Translations under genes and position numbers: made by a program
Source of the DNA: Chryseobacterium phosphatilyticum
Lineage (GTDB): Bacteria > Bacteroidota > Bacteroidia > Flavobacteriales > Weeksellaceae
Reading direction: 5' to 3'
Length of the DNA: 64,000 nucleotides
Assembly (NCBI RefSeq): GCF_002899825.2
Contig: NZ_PPED02000001.1
Location: 1,240,001 to 1,304,000 of the forward strand
The notes under the pieces: model-generated
Databases searched by the model: none
Seen by the model: only the letters and a program-made list of their open reading frames with translations
What the model was told of the DNA's origin: nothing
Shown: positions 44,453 to 53,632 of the stretch, piece after piece
How the letters are laid out: every line of letters begins with the position of its first letter
Position numbering within the stretch: position 1 is the stretch's first letter

Positions 44453-45468
44453 TTGGAACCCTAGACAAAAATCAATGCAACATTAGAATGGCTGAAAACT
44501 ATGAAACAGAAGGAGACCTGTATGTGTCAGACATGCAACCCAATACTTACTATCCTACGATTTCTGCCGTATATTTAAAAGGCTTTAGATTAATTGCATC
44601 AGCAAGTCATTGCCAGGAACTACATGAGAGATTAGAGCAGAAAGTTGCAAAACTTCAGCTTGAGGATTATCGTACATTGCAAGCTGCGGGTATCAGTATG
44701 ATACCAGAAATAAATCTTGGTGAAATTCATAATAATGTCTTAGGAATGAATCTCAGTACTTCTAGTATAGCATATCACACATTGTTAGAACTTCCGCTAA
44801 TCTCAAATTCCGCAGTTAAAAAATTAGCGCAGTCGGACAGAAAATCAGCTACAGGATTATCAGCTTTTTTTCCAGAACAGATTAAGATTACAAGGAAAGG
44901 TGCTCAAGTCGCCTCTCAAGATATTGCAGATAGTTATGTCAGCAATGCAAGAACTTACTTCAGAGAAAAGCTGATGGCTTATATCTACTTTGTCAAAGGT
45001 GCATTGGATGCATATATTAATATTAATCATTCAATGGTAACGGAACTTTTAATAGAATCAAAAAGTCCATTTATTCCTGAGGATAGATTACATATTTATA
45101 TTTTGGGAATTACGGCTGGTTTTCAGAATGATTTTATTACTGCTGCTCATTTGCTTATTCCTCAATTAGAAAATAGTCTAAGACAATTAGCAGTAACAAA
45201 TAATATCATAGTTACAACTTATGAAAAGAGGTTTCAATTAGAGAATCTATTAGGAGGTTTAATCTCAAAACTTCGTCCACTGGCTACTGATGACATTATA
45301 GAAGAATTGGAAAGCTTTCTTGTACAGAATAGTTCTGTGAATTTCAGAAACGAACTACTACATGGTCTAATGGAAACTACACTCGTCCATAAATATGGAC
45401 TATATGCATGGTGGCTGTGCTTAAAAATGATTTTACAAACCAAGTTGATTTTTCCAGGAATAAAATAA
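44431..45468 (+). CDS. C-terminal part of the split gene: DUF4209 with R-X4-H motif
   Basis: A 345-codon frame (first ATG at 44488, MAENYETEGD). The C-terminal domain matches DUF4209: FIPEDRLHIYILGITAGF, HLLIPQLENSLRQLA and FRNELLHGLM. The last holds R306-N-E-L-L-H311, an R-X4-H arrangement as in HEPN ribonucleases. The domain is intact, so a shorter protein from 44488 could still work. It follows the PIN-like gene by about 120 bases plus the N-terminal part. Confidence 0.7.
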   Translation: MHQILQLIGTLDKNQCNIRMAENYETEGDLYVSDMQPNTYYPTISAVYLKGFRLIASASHCQELHERLEQKVAKLQLEDYRTLQAAGISMIPEINLGEIHNNVLGMNLSTSSIAYHTLLELPLISNSAVKKLAQSDRKSATGLSAFFPEQIKITRKGAQVASQDIADSYVSNARTYFREKLMAYIYFVKGALDAYININHSMVTELLIESKSPFIPEDRLHIYILGITAGFQNDFITAAHLLIPQLENSLRQLAVTNNIIVTTYEKRFQLENLLGGLISKLRPLATDDIIEELESFLVQNSSVNFRNELLHGLMETTLVHKYGLYAWWLCLKMILQTKLIFPGIK

Positions 45469-45549
45469 TATTGTGGTTAATTTAAGTAAAAATTTTTTAC
45501 TATTTAACCAATCACTTCGGAGAATTTACACATCACAAATCAAAACAAA

Positions 45550-45573
45550 AAATCCCCTCTTTAGTGGGGATTT
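45550..45573 (+). terminator. Hairpin terminator
   Basis: AAATCCCC and GGGGATTT form an 8-bp stem with an 8-base loop, 80 bases after the DUF4209 stop. The T-run after it is short. Confidence 0.65.
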
Positions 45574-45577
45574 AAGC

Positions 45578-45609
45578 AAAACAACCTACAATTCTCTATT
45601 ATTGTAAGA
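45578..45609. repeat. 32-base repeat between convergent genes, copy 1
   Basis: Identical with one mismatch to 50444-50475. It contains the inverted pair TACAAT / ATTGTA. Both copies lie between converging 3' ends. Confidence 0.75.
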
Positions 45610-45629
45610 ACTTCCTACGAAAAAAAATA

Positions 45630-45650
45630 CCGGATATTTCTCGTATCCGG
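45630..45650 (-). terminator. Rho-independent terminator of the Crp/Fnr gene
   Basis: CCGGATA and TATCCGG form a 7-bp stem with a 7-base loop; on the minus strand it is followed by T8. It lies 17 bases after the regulator's stop. Confidence 0.88.
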
Positions 45651-45667
45651 CAATTTATACTATTAAA

Positions 45668-46261
45668 CTATTGCTCTATTTTTGCCTTATTCGCTAATCG
45701 TTTCCTGATGGTGCTTACAAACTCCTTTGAAACGCCAAGATAGGATGCAATATAATACTGTGCTACACGCTGCGGAATGGAAGGATACACTCTGATAAAT
45801 TCCAGATAACGATCTGTAGCAGGTTGAGAAATCGTGTTAACCAGTCGGTTTTGAAGCGTCACCACATACCGCTGCATCATCAGCCGAAATGCTCTTTCAA
45901 ACTTCGGAACCTTCTGCATCAGTTCCTCTTTGGTTTCCGGATTCAACATATAAATTTCGGTATCTTCCAGAGCTTCTATAAAGATCTTCGAGGGGGTTTT
46001 ATTATTAAAAGAATCAATATCGGTAATCCACCAATCTTCAACAGCAAACAGAAGGGTTACTTCAAAACCGTTTTCATCAAGATAATACGTTCGTACGCAG
46101 CCCTCTTTTATAAACCCTTCGAACTGACAAATCTCTCCGGCACGCAGAAGATGGGTTTTCTTCGGGTACTTCTGAAGGGTCAGCAAACCTTCATATATAT
46201 TTTCTTCTTCCGGGGTCAGGATCACAAATCGTGAGATGTTTTTAATAATATTCTGAAACAT
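45668..46261 (-). CDS. Crp/Fnr-family regulator
   Basis: A 197-residue protein: cyclic-nucleotide-binding-type barrel (KKTHLLRAGEICQFEGFIKEG) and a C-terminal winged helix (VAQYYIASYLGVSKEFVSTIRKRL). Fe-S cysteines of Fnr are absent, and the ligand-binding region lacks the full cAMP signature. Such Bacteroidota regulators often control a neighbouring stress gene; here the haloperoxidase-type hydrolase at 46537 is divergent. Confidence 0.9.
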   Translation of the reverse strand: MFQNIIKNISRFVILTPEEENIYEGLLTLQKYPKKTHLLRAGEICQFEGFIKEGCVRTYYLDENGFEVTLLFAVEDWWITDIDSFNNKTPSKIFIEALEDTEIYMLNPETKEELMQKVPKFERAFRLMMQRYVVTLQNRLVNTISQPATDRYLEFIRVYPSIPQRVAQYYIASYLGVSKEFVSTIRKRLANKAKIEQ

Positions 46262-46536
46262 ACATTTATTTTACGGCCGCAAATTAGAAAAAAGTGAGTA
46301 AAATTCAGCCTTCAGACGCTATTTGATGATACCTAAAAGCTAACATAATGGTTATCTGAAGAAAAGATTGGGATCAGAAAGCAGATTAAACGGGTAAAAC
46401 AAAAAAATACTATCAATAGCTACGAAATTAAACTAGATTAATTTCAGTGAAAGCAAACTGTCCTACATTTGCTAAAGAATTAAGACAATAAAAAATTATC
46501 AAATAAAACATCCATTAACATTAAAAATTTAAACCT

Positions 46537-47358
46537 ATGAGCACACTTACATTAAAAGACGGAACAGAGATTTTTTATAAAGACCAGGGAGCAGGACCAG
46601 TATTGATGTTTCACCACGGATGGCCGTTATCCTCTGACGATTGGGATGCACAGGTCATTTTCTTCCTTCAGAGAGGGTACAGGGTCATTTCCCATGACAG
46701 AAGAGGCCACGGCCGTTCCAGCCAGAACATCTATAATCACACCATAGAGCAATACGCTTCTGACGCTGCGGAACTGGTAGAATTCCTTGATTTGAAAGAC
46801 GTAGTACACATCGGTCACTCTACAGGAGGTGGTGAAGTGATCCGCTACGTTAACAAGTATTCTAACGGCCGAGCAAAAAAAGCAGTGTTAATCAGTGCCG
46901 TTCCACCGGTAATGGTAAAAAGTGAAAACAATCCTGACGGGGTTCCTATGGAAGTTTTTGACGGGATCAGAGAACAGACTTTGAATAACAGAAACCAGTT
47001 TTATTTTGACCTGACTTTCCCTTTCTACGGATACAACAGAGAAGGAGCCAATGTAAAAGACGGTGTACAAAGAAACTGGTGGAGACAGGGATTGATGGGT
47101 GGTATTGTCGCTCATTATGACGGAATCAAAGCATTTTCTGAAACTGATTTTACGGAAGATCTGAAAGCGGTGGATATTCCGGTTTTGGTTCTTCACGGTG
47201 AGGATGACCAGATTGTACCTATCGAAAATTCTGCTATAAAATCTGCAAAACTATTGAAAAACGGAAAATTGATTACGTATCCCGGTTTCCCTCACGGAAT
47301 GCCCACTACGGAACACGAAACCATCAATAAAGATCTTTTAGAATTTATTGAAGCTTAA
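46537..47358 (+). CDS. Alpha/beta hydrolase, non-heme chloroperoxidase type
   Basis: A 273-residue enzyme: HHGWPLSSDDWD oxyanion region, GHSTGGG nucleophile elbow with Ser, Asp in LHGEDDQIVP, His in GFPHGMPTT. These fit the cofactor-free haloperoxidase/aryl esterase group. No signal peptide. It acts as an esterase or perhydrolase; the natural substrate is unknown. Divergent from the Crp/Fnr gene and ended by a strong hairpin. Confidence 0.94.
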   Translation: MSTLTLKDGTEIFYKDQGAGPVLMFHHGWPLSSDDWDAQVIFFLQRGYRVISHDRRGHGRSSQNIYNHTIEQYASDAAELVEFLDLKDVVHIGHSTGGGEVIRYVNKYSNGRAKKAVLISAVPPVMVKSENNPDGVPMEVFDGIREQTLNNRNQFYFDLTFPFYGYNREGANVKDGVQRNWWRQGLMGGIVAHYDGIKAFSETDFTEDLKAVDIPVLVLHGEDDQIVPIENSAIKSAKLLKNGKLITYPGFPHGMPTTEHETINKDLLEFIEA

Positions 47359-47375
47359 TAAAAGAGCAATATCAT

Positions 47376-47410
47376 AAAGAGATGAATCCGTTTGATTCAT
47401 CTCTTTATAT
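47376..47410 (+). terminator. Rho-independent terminator
   Basis: AAAGAGATGAATC (47376-47388) and GATTCATCTCTTT (47394-47406) form a 13-bp perfect stem with loop CGTTT. It ends the hydrolase gene. The rest up to 47658 holds only a weaker CCTCT/AGAGG hairpin. Confidence 0.9.
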
Positions 47411-47658
47411 TTAGATTACATCCTATTATGGGCTTCATTTCCGCTATTGTCGGGATATTCCTTTTCTAAAAAACCTCTCACTAAAAGTAAGAGGTCAAAT
47501 GAACATTATGGAAATAAAAAATAGTGTATTTATAGTAATGTCCATTCAAATACTATATCCAGAGAAATAACCTGGATTATGAATTTGTGAAAAAATATAA
47601 AATTATGAAACTGAAATTGCAAAAATTATCTTTTGAAATATCTACAATCAAGTTTAAA

Positions 47659-47853
47659 TTATGCCAATTTTACGTTGACAGCATTTAAGCCCTTGTCGCT
47701 TTTTTGTACATCAAAAACGACTTTATCATTTTCACGAACAGCATTTACGCTTAATCCTGAAGAATGTACAAATATGTCTTTACTTCCATCTGCTGGAGTA
47801 ATAAATCCGAAGCCTTTTGCTTCATTGAAAAATTTTACGGTGCCTTCTTGCAT
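47659..47853 (-). CDS. Cold-shock protein
   Basis: A 64-residue single CSD protein with RNP1 KGFGFI (13-18) and RNP2 DIFVH (26-30). It binds single-stranded nucleic acid and acts as an RNA chaperone. It follows the DEAD-box helicase by 50 bases with no promoter box between, so the two are probably one cold-responsive transcript. Confidence 0.96.
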   Translation of the reverse strand: MQEGTVKFFNEAKGFGFITPADGSKDIFVHSSGLSVNAVRENDKVVFDVQKSDKGLNAVNVKLA

Positions 47854-47903
47854 TGTAATTATTATTAAAAATTGAATAGTATGTTCTGTAAACGCTACAG
47901 AAT

Positions 47904-49022
47904 TTATTTATAAAATGATCTGACCGGTACTGTAAATCCGATCAGCTTTTGAATATTTTTAAGGTCCACGCGCTCGTCTGCATCGCAAAACGAAATAGCG
48001 GTACCTTCTGCTCCTGCCCTTCCGGTTCTTCCAATCCGGTGAACATAGGTCTCCGGGGTATTAGGAAGTTCATAGTTAACAACATTGGGAAGATCATCTA
48101 TATCAATACCTCTCGCTGCAATATCTGTGGCCACCAATACATTAATTCTGCTGCTTTTAAAATCATCAAGTGCATTTTGCCTTGCTGCCTGAGATTTATT
48201 TCCATGAATAGCAGCGGCAAAAATACCTACATCTTCTAATTGCTGAACAAGTTTATTCGCAACATGCTTGGTACGGGTAAAAACTAATGATCTGACAGTA
48301 CTTTTTTCCTGTAATAGATCAATCAGCAGGTCTGTTTTATCTTTTTTTTCTACAAAATATACAGACTGCTTTACTGTCTGTGCAGTTGAAGATACAGGAG
48401 TTATGGTAACCTCAACAGGATTATTAAGAATGCTTGCTGCAAACCTCTTTATACTCAACGGCATAGTTGCAGAAAAAAATAAGGTTTGTCTTCTTCTGGG
48501 AATTAAGTTTAATACCTTTTTTACATCATTTACGAATCCCATATCCAGCATTCTGTCGGCCTCATCCAAAACCAATATTTCAATCTTAGAGAGATCAATA
48601 TGTCTCTGATTCACCAGGTCCAGAAGTCTTCCGGGTGTTGCCACCAGGATATCTACTCTTTTTCTGAGGGCAGCAAGCTGACCGCCTATTGAAACCCCTC
48701 CGAAAACAGACAGTTGGGATAAAGGCAGATATTTGCTGTAAATAGCAAAATTTTCTTCTATCTGTATCGCCAGTTCACGGGTTGGAGTGAGAATTAAGGT
48801 ACGTATTTCTTTATGTTCAGGGTTATATCTTTTCAGTAATTGTAGTATGGGCATGGCAAATGCCGCAGTTTTTCCGGTTCCGGTTTGTGCACATGCTATG
48901 ATATCTCTTCCTTCCAGAATATGGGGAATTGCAGCTTCCTGTATCCCGGTAGGCTTAGAATATCCGGCTTCCGTTACAGCACGAACAATGGGATTGATTA
49001 AGTTTAAATTTTTAAAGCTCAT
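47904..49022 (-). CDS. rhlE: DEAD-box RNA helicase, RhlE type
   Basis: A 372-residue helicase core with all motifs: Q motif (KPTGIQ), AQTGTGKT, PTRELA, GG, TPGRLLDL, DEAD, SAT, and in domain 2 ARGIDIDDLPNVVNYE and HRIGRTGRAG. There is no C-terminal basic tail, which many RhlE proteins have. It remodels RNA, typically ribosome or mRNA at low temperature. A -7 box at 49342-49349 would give a leader of about 315 bases. Confidence 0.95.
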   Translation of the reverse strand: MSFKNLNLINPIVRAVTEAGYSKPTGIQEAAIPHILEGRDIIACAQTGTGKTAAFAMPILQLLKRYNPEHKEIRTLILTPTRELAIQIEENFAIYSKYLPLSQLSVFGGVSIGGQLAALRKRVDILVATPGRLLDLVNQRHIDLSKIEILVLDEADRMLDMGFVNDVKKVLNLIPRRRQTLFFSATMPLSIKRFAASILNNPVEVTITPVSSTAQTVKQSVYFVEKKDKTDLLIDLLQEKSTVRSLVFTRTKHVANKLVQQLEDVGIFAAAIHGNKSQAARQNALDDFKSSRINVLVATDIAARGIDIDDLPNVVNYELPNTPETYVHRIGRTGRAGAEGTAISFCDADERVDLKNIQKLIGFTVPVRSFYK

Positions 49023-49341
49023 TATAAATTCCGGTCTTCCGGCAGTTGGTAAGCAAATCTGTTGATCAGAATTTGAGTTGATCTAAGGATAAACAAATAA
49101 AGAATACTTTTCCGGTTTATCAGTTTGCTTGCTTTATCGGTAACAATATCATTCAATATTATTTATGATCAGCAATAACATATCGCTCCTATTGATAGTA
49201 GGATTTTATAATCTCCGATTTTTCACTGATGAAATCAAGATTATAAATGGGCAGCTGAAAAAGCAAAACTGGAAAAGAAAATTGTGATTTTAAACTATTA
49301 CAGAATAGCAAAGGCAGAGACCTGTTTTATTAAATGTTATG

Positions 49342-49349
49342 CAAACGTA
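49342..49349 (-). promoter_or_regulatory. Promoter box for rhlE-csp with long leader
   Basis: The minus strand reads TACGTTTG, an exact TAnnTTTG match, with TTTTG about 17-20 bases upstream. No other box is seen closer to rhlE. The 49023-49341 spacer has no supported gene and would be 5' UTR. Confidence 0.5.
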
Positions 49350-49465
49350 CGATAAAAATAAACAAACAAAACTACATTTAATTAATTGATTATCAAAAAT
49401 TTATTCATACCTTCCGCCCGTTAATCGAATTGTTTGCAGATGCGGATGATTTTAAGCTTCCCAAA

Positions 49466-50413
49466 ATGCAAACTGCTTTTCCCAAAACCCAACCTCAGAC
49501 CCAGACCCTGAAATCATATGCAACACCGCATATAAAAATTGCCTATTTTATTATGATTCATCATAAGCCTCATGTATTCAAGGCAATGTTTCAGAAAATT
49601 TACACAAAAGATCAGTTCTATCTCATTCACATTGACAGAAAGGCCCAAGACTCTTTTACAGAAGAAATACAGCTCTACATAACACAATTTCCGAATGTTT
49701 TTATTTTAGAAAGTCTGAATATTGTTTCAGGTGGCTTCAGTATGATCCAGGCAGAGCTTAATGCAATGGAGTTTCTCTTAAACGCAAGCCTGGAATGGGA
49801 TTATTTCATCAATCTCAGTGGTGAAGATTATCCCCTGAAATCCCAGTCCATCATACGTAATTTTCTTACCGTAAATAACGGCCGGAACTATCTATTCTAC
49901 TATGACCAGAAATTTTACAGACCGGATACCCTGAAAAGAATACAGAATCATTTCACGGAATTAGCCTATATGATCTCTTCATTCATCTATAAAAGAGAAT
50001 TTATGAAAGGAGTAATCCCCTATATTGGTGGGAAATGGTTTATGTTTACAAGAGAAACCTGTGCTTTCTTAACAAGCAATAAAAAAGTAATGGACTTTGA
50101 GGATTATTATTTACACACTTTTTTGCCTGCCGAATCTTTTTTCCAGACTGTTCTTATGAACACATCATTTAATGACATTATTGTGAATGATGACAAAAGA
50201 GCAATATTTGAAAAATCAATTTTTCATAATCAACAGGATGTACTGAAGTATATAGAGTCTCTAAAATCTACCAATCAGCTCTTTATCAGAAAAATAAACA
50301 ATAAAACGGATGAAAATATCCGGAATTATATTGAAAACACCTTTCTTCTTCCCTTAACCGAGGTTGATGAAGTGGAAAGAGAATTAAAAAGAGATGGCCG
50401 GCAAAATAATTAG
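49466..50413 (+). CDS. GT14-type glycosyltransferase (core-2/I-branching family)
   Basis: A 315-residue protein: KIAYFIMIHHKPHVFKAMF, YLIHIDRKAQ, WDYFINLSGEDYPLKS and GGKWFMFTRETCAFL match beta-1,6-N-acetylglucosaminyltransferase-like GT14 enzymes of bacteria. It lacks a signal anchor, so it is cytoplasmic. Product unknown; surface glycan is likely. I choose the ATG at 49466, since the earlier start is a TTG. It stands alone between opposite-strand genes. Confidence 0.88.
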   Translation: MQTAFPKTQPQTQTLKSYATPHIKIAYFIMIHHKPHVFKAMFQKIYTKDQFYLIHIDRKAQDSFTEEIQLYITQFPNVFILESLNIVSGGFSMIQAELNAMEFLLNASLEWDYFINLSGEDYPLKSQSIIRNFLTVNNGRNYLFYYDQKFYRPDTLKRIQNHFTELAYMISSFIYKREFMKGVIPYIGGKWFMFTRETCAFLTSNKKVMDFEDYYLHTFLPAESFFQTVLMNTSFNDIIVNDDKRAIFEKSIFHNQQDVLKYIESLKSTNQLFIRKINNKTDENIRNYIENTFLLPLTEVDEVERELKRDGRQNN

Positions 50414-50443
50414 TATATTGAATGACCTAAAAGTATAATCAGT

Positions 50444-50475
50444 AAAACAACCTACAATTCTATATTATTGTAAGA
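50444..50475. repeat. 32-base repeat between convergent genes, copy 2
   Basis: Same sequence as 45578-45609 with one substitution. It includes TACAAT / ATTGTA dyad and lies between the 3' ends of the GT14 gene and the esterase gene. It may act as a weak two-way terminator. Confidence 0.75.
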
Positions 50476-50493
50476 TTTACATTATCTTTTCAC

Positions 50494-51408
50494 TTATGCC
50501 TTCATGTGTTTTAATATCCAGTTTAAACATTCTTTAGAATCCATGATACTCCAGGAATGAGGGTGTCTTGTACCGTCCGGACGAATTCCACGATCATTGG
50601 TGATGACAAGATCAGCGTTTTTGTGGCCTTTTATTCGCAATAAATTAATCATAGCGGTAATATCTGCCGCATTAAGATCATAAATATCTCTTCCTCTGTT
50701 TTCCATCTGCCATATAATTCCCGGTTCTGTATAAATCAAAATAGGGATATTCATAAGATATTTTGCATTGCCACCATCTTTTTCACGATAAGAAAACATG
50801 GATTCTCTTAGATAATTGGCTCTGTTTTTATCCGGTGTGCCAATGGCCGCAACCATTTCAGCAGTTAAATATTTAGCTTCATTAGTTCCAATCTCAGAAT
50901 AGTTTCTTTCTATCTCTCTTTGCAACCTGTAATACATATTCTCGTAATCCAGTGGCGCATCAAGAGCGAATACAGAATTGGGGGTAAAATAGGTATTTTT
51001 GTCCCTGACTGCTCTTTCAGCATAGGTAAAAGCCAGCATACCTCCGCCGGAAAGTCCTCCTATTGATATATTATCTTTAGAAACTTTATGCTTTTCCACT
51101 GTATCTTTTACGATTCTGTCTAAAAACTTCTGTTCTATATGAAATCCAAAATCCCCATCTTCCCAGGTTGGGAGTAATACGATAAGATTTTTTTCCAATG
51201 CCAGATTATCCAGATTAATCTGATTCATTACTTTTTCGCCATTTTCGCCTCCACCGGGTAAAATAACAAGTATTCCTTCAGCTTTATCCTTTGGAACTAA
51301 TTTCAAATAATGGTTCTTGGTATCTTTAAAGGTTATTTTTTCAGAGGTCTGAGCAAAAAAGCTAGTACAAACCATTCCCAATAGAAGGGTAAAATATCGG
51401 ATCTTCAT
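50494..51408 (-). CDS. Secreted alpha/beta hydrolase (esterase-like)
   Basis: A 304-residue protein with signal peptide (LLLGMVCTSFFAQ). LVILPGGGENGEK, nucleophile elbow GGLSGGGML and C-terminal HPHSWS motif give the catalytic Ser and His. It resembles PHB-depolymerase-like or dienelactone-type esterases. It follows the OmpA lipoprotein gene by 28 bases on the same strand and may be co-transcribed. Confidence 0.85.
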   Translation of the reverse strand: MKIRYFTLLLGMVCTSFFAQTSEKITFKDTKNHYLKLVPKDKAEGILVILPGGGENGEKVMNQINLDNLALEKNLIVLLPTWEDGDFGFHIEQKFLDRIVKDTVEKHKVSKDNISIGGLSGGGMLAFTYAERAVRDKNTYFTPNSVFALDAPLDYENMYYRLQREIERNYSEIGTNEAKYLTAEMVAAIGTPDKNRANYLRESMFSYREKDGGNAKYLMNIPILIYTEPGIIWQMENRGRDIYDLNAADITAMINLLRIKGHKNADLVITNDRGIRPDGTRHPHSWSIMDSKECLNWILKHMKA

Positions 51409-51436
51409 GATTAAATAGTTTATTACAATGCTTACC

Positions 51437-52444
51437 TTATTTTTTCACCAGCTCTACTCTACGGTTTTGCGCCTTCCCATCTTCAGAACTATTGTCTGCA
51501 ATCGGGTTTTTGCTGCCGAAGCCTTCTGCTGAAAGTCTTGTTTTATCAATACCTGAAGTGGTGATAGCATTTAATACCGCTGTAGCACGGTCTTTTGACA
51601 GTTGGAGATTATGGGCATCATTTCCGCTGTTATCGGTATATCCGTTAATGGCAAGTTTTAAGTTGCTGTCGTTTTTCAGGACTTTTGTAATTTCATCTAC
51701 GGCTGTTTTGCCATCGGGTTGTAAGCTTGCTTTGTCTGTATCAAAGTTAATATGCAATACGGCCTTGCCTTTTGTATCTAATTCTTTTTTTATTTCATCA
51801 GATTTTATGATCGAAATCGTTTGTTCAAACGGTGCTTTCTGTAGAATTTGTATGGCTCCGGTCGCCGTATTTCCATACAGCTGAATATAAATATCATCGC
51901 CATTAGTCCTTCTGATGACATAGACTTTTACGGGCTCATTCCAATAATCTATAGAACCTTCTTCTCCAAAGTATTTGGCTTCCGGTTGTACTCTGTCAAG
52001 CTCCTTCTGGGAAACTTTACCATCAAATATTTTTACACCACCCACTTTTGTAATCGCGTCATCATAGCTTTTCAAAAAATAGGGCAGCGACCATTCTTCT
52101 GTATTGCTTTTCTCGTTGACTACATAGGTCTTCCAAACTTTTCCTTCTACTGGAGTCATTACACCTTTAAGGGGAAAAAACAGCATATCATAACTTCTTT
52201 GTACTGGTTTATTTTGGAAATCCAGCCCTTTGGGAAAGCTGAAAAAGGGAAAATTACCCACTTCAGCGGTAGAAACTGGTATGGAGTTGATATCAAAACT
52301 ATTGGCACCTCCCGTAGATTTTTCTGCAGCTGTAGTAGTTCCTATTGTGATACTATCCTTTGCCGCATCTGTTTTCTGTTCAGCCTTTTTGTTACAGGCA
52401 GCAAGCAAAGCGCCTATGGATAGAATAATCAGTGTCTTCTTCAT
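51437..52444 (-). CDS. OmpA-family lipoprotein
   Basis: A 335-residue protein with lipoprotein signal (IGALLAACNKK, Cys near 17). The central ~180 residues are of a type found with OmpA domains in Bacteroidota but with no sure name. The C-terminal OmpA peptidoglycan-binding domain is clear: INFDTDKASLQPDG, INGYTDNSGNDAHNLQLSKDRA, AEGFGSKNPIADN, NRRVEL. It should tie the outer membrane to peptidoglycan. The ATG ending at 52444 starts the signal; upstream in-frame residues are spacer. Confidence 0.92.
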   Translation of the reverse strand: MKKTLIILSIGALLAACNKKAEQKTDAAKDSITIGTTTAAEKSTGGANSFDINSIPVSTAEVGNFPFFSFPKGLDFQNKPVQRSYDMLFFPLKGVMTPVEGKVWKTYVVNEKSNTEEWSLPYFLKSYDDAITKVGGVKIFDGKVSQKELDRVQPEAKYFGEEGSIDYWNEPVKVYVIRRTNGDDIYIQLYGNTATGAIQILQKAPFEQTISIIKSDEIKKELDTKGKAVLHINFDTDKASLQPDGKTAVDEITKVLKNDSNLKLAINGYTDNSGNDAHNLQLSKDRATAVLNAITTSGIDKTRLSAEGFGSKNPIADNSSEDGKAQNRRVELVKK

Positions 52445-52584
52445 TGTAATAAATTTAGGTTTTTGGTATATAATTTTTTTATAGTTGGAGATAAAACAAC
52501 ACGGATCCTTCTTCTTCAAAATCGTTCGGTATATTTTACTTTACTATTTTTTTCGGCACTAACTTACAAATAAAATACGAATGG

Positions 52585-52608
52585 AAAATCCTTAGTTTTA
52601 AGGATTTT
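52585..52608. terminator. Bidirectional hairpin
   Basis: AAAATCCTTA and TAAGGATTTT form a 10-bp perfect stem with loop GTTT. It is between the GH16 stop and the OmpA start, both on the minus strand, and probably ends the GH16 transcript. The rest of 52520-52786 holds no gene. Confidence 0.6.
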
Positions 52609-52786
52609 ATCGTTTAAAAAGATTATTTATTGATAATGTATTTTTCTGAGGCAAAGTTTTTATTTTCAAAACCACTGATTTTTAAATAAGCTTTGATGTT
52701 TACTACTGACTTTGGAGCAAGTAAGGAAATGCTCTTATGTACTGCCTCAAAGTCAGGAGACTTTGTGTAGCAGATAATATCAAGAG

Positions 52787-53632
52787 CTACTGCTTTTTCG
52801 GATAAAATTTCACCCAGTCAATTTCCATTTCTACAGGCAATGTTGCCGGATCAACATTTCCGACCCAGCTACCTCCAATTTGCATATCAAGCAATAAATA
52901 GTGATTCACATCCGCATAGGGGAATTTATTTGTTGCGGTGCGGAGATAAGCAAAACTTCTTTTACTATTAACAAAAAATACCATACTATCCTGATACTTT
53001 TCAATGGCATAGGTATTGAAACCTTCGGCAATAGGGACTTCTGCAAAACGCTGAGGAATATTCGGACTGCCATTGTCCAGGGTGTATTGAGTATGAATGG
53101 TTTGATACACTTTTTTATCATAATTTAAATGTTCCATGATATCTATTTCACCCCCTTCCGGATATTTACCTGTTGATGAAAGCATCCAGAGAGCTGGCCA
53201 GGCTCCTTTGGCTGAACTAAATTTTGCCCTAATCTCAATACGTCCCAAACCAAAGTCTTTCTTATCCTTTGATTGTATTCCTCCTGTCAGGTAAGGCCTG
53301 GGGTCAATCGAAGTATCAGGATTTACAATTCCCCGTAATACCATTTTCCCGTCTCTCATTGCATAGCATGCATTGTTGCTGCTCATGTGTTTATTCCAGT
53401 CAGATGTTCCTGCAGGTATCTTCGACCATACTGTGGTATCAAAATTGTCTGTTTGATTAAAATCTTCAACCCATGCCGGCTGATCATCAATTTCGAATTC
53501 TTTGGTTTTAAATTTTTGACTGATCCCCGGTTTTTTTCCAGTATTTTCTATGGCTAACTGTTTTGAGCAACTGGTAAGAAGCACAACACCTGCTATACAG
53601 CTGGCAAGAGGCAAATTAAACGTAATTCTCAT
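52787..53632 (-). CDS. GH16-family glycoside hydrolase (lipoprotein)
   Basis: A 281-residue protein with lipoprotein signal (GVVLLTSCSK, Cys 22). The GH16 catalytic motif GEIDIMEHL gives E162, D164 and E167, with GAWPALWML just before, and a beta-jelly-roll pattern. GH16 enzymes cut beta-1,3/1,4-glucans, laminarin, agar or carrageenan; the motif with one residue between D and E (EIDIME) is the laminarinase-like form. Probably surface lipoprotein. Confidence 0.94.
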   Translation of the reverse strand: MRITFNLPLASCIAGVVLLTSCSKQLAIENTGKKPGISQKFKTKEFEIDDQPAWVEDFNQTDNFDTTVWSKIPAGTSDWNKHMSSNNACYAMRDGKMVLRGIVNPDTSIDPRPYLTGGIQSKDKKDFGLGRIEIRAKFSSAKGAWPALWMLSSTGKYPEGGEIDIMEHLNYDKKVYQTIHTQYTLDNGSPNIPQRFAEVPIAEGFNTYAIEKYQDSMVFFVNSKRSFAYLRTATNKFPYADVNHYLLLDMQIGGSWVGNVDPATLPVEMEIDWVKFYPKKQ

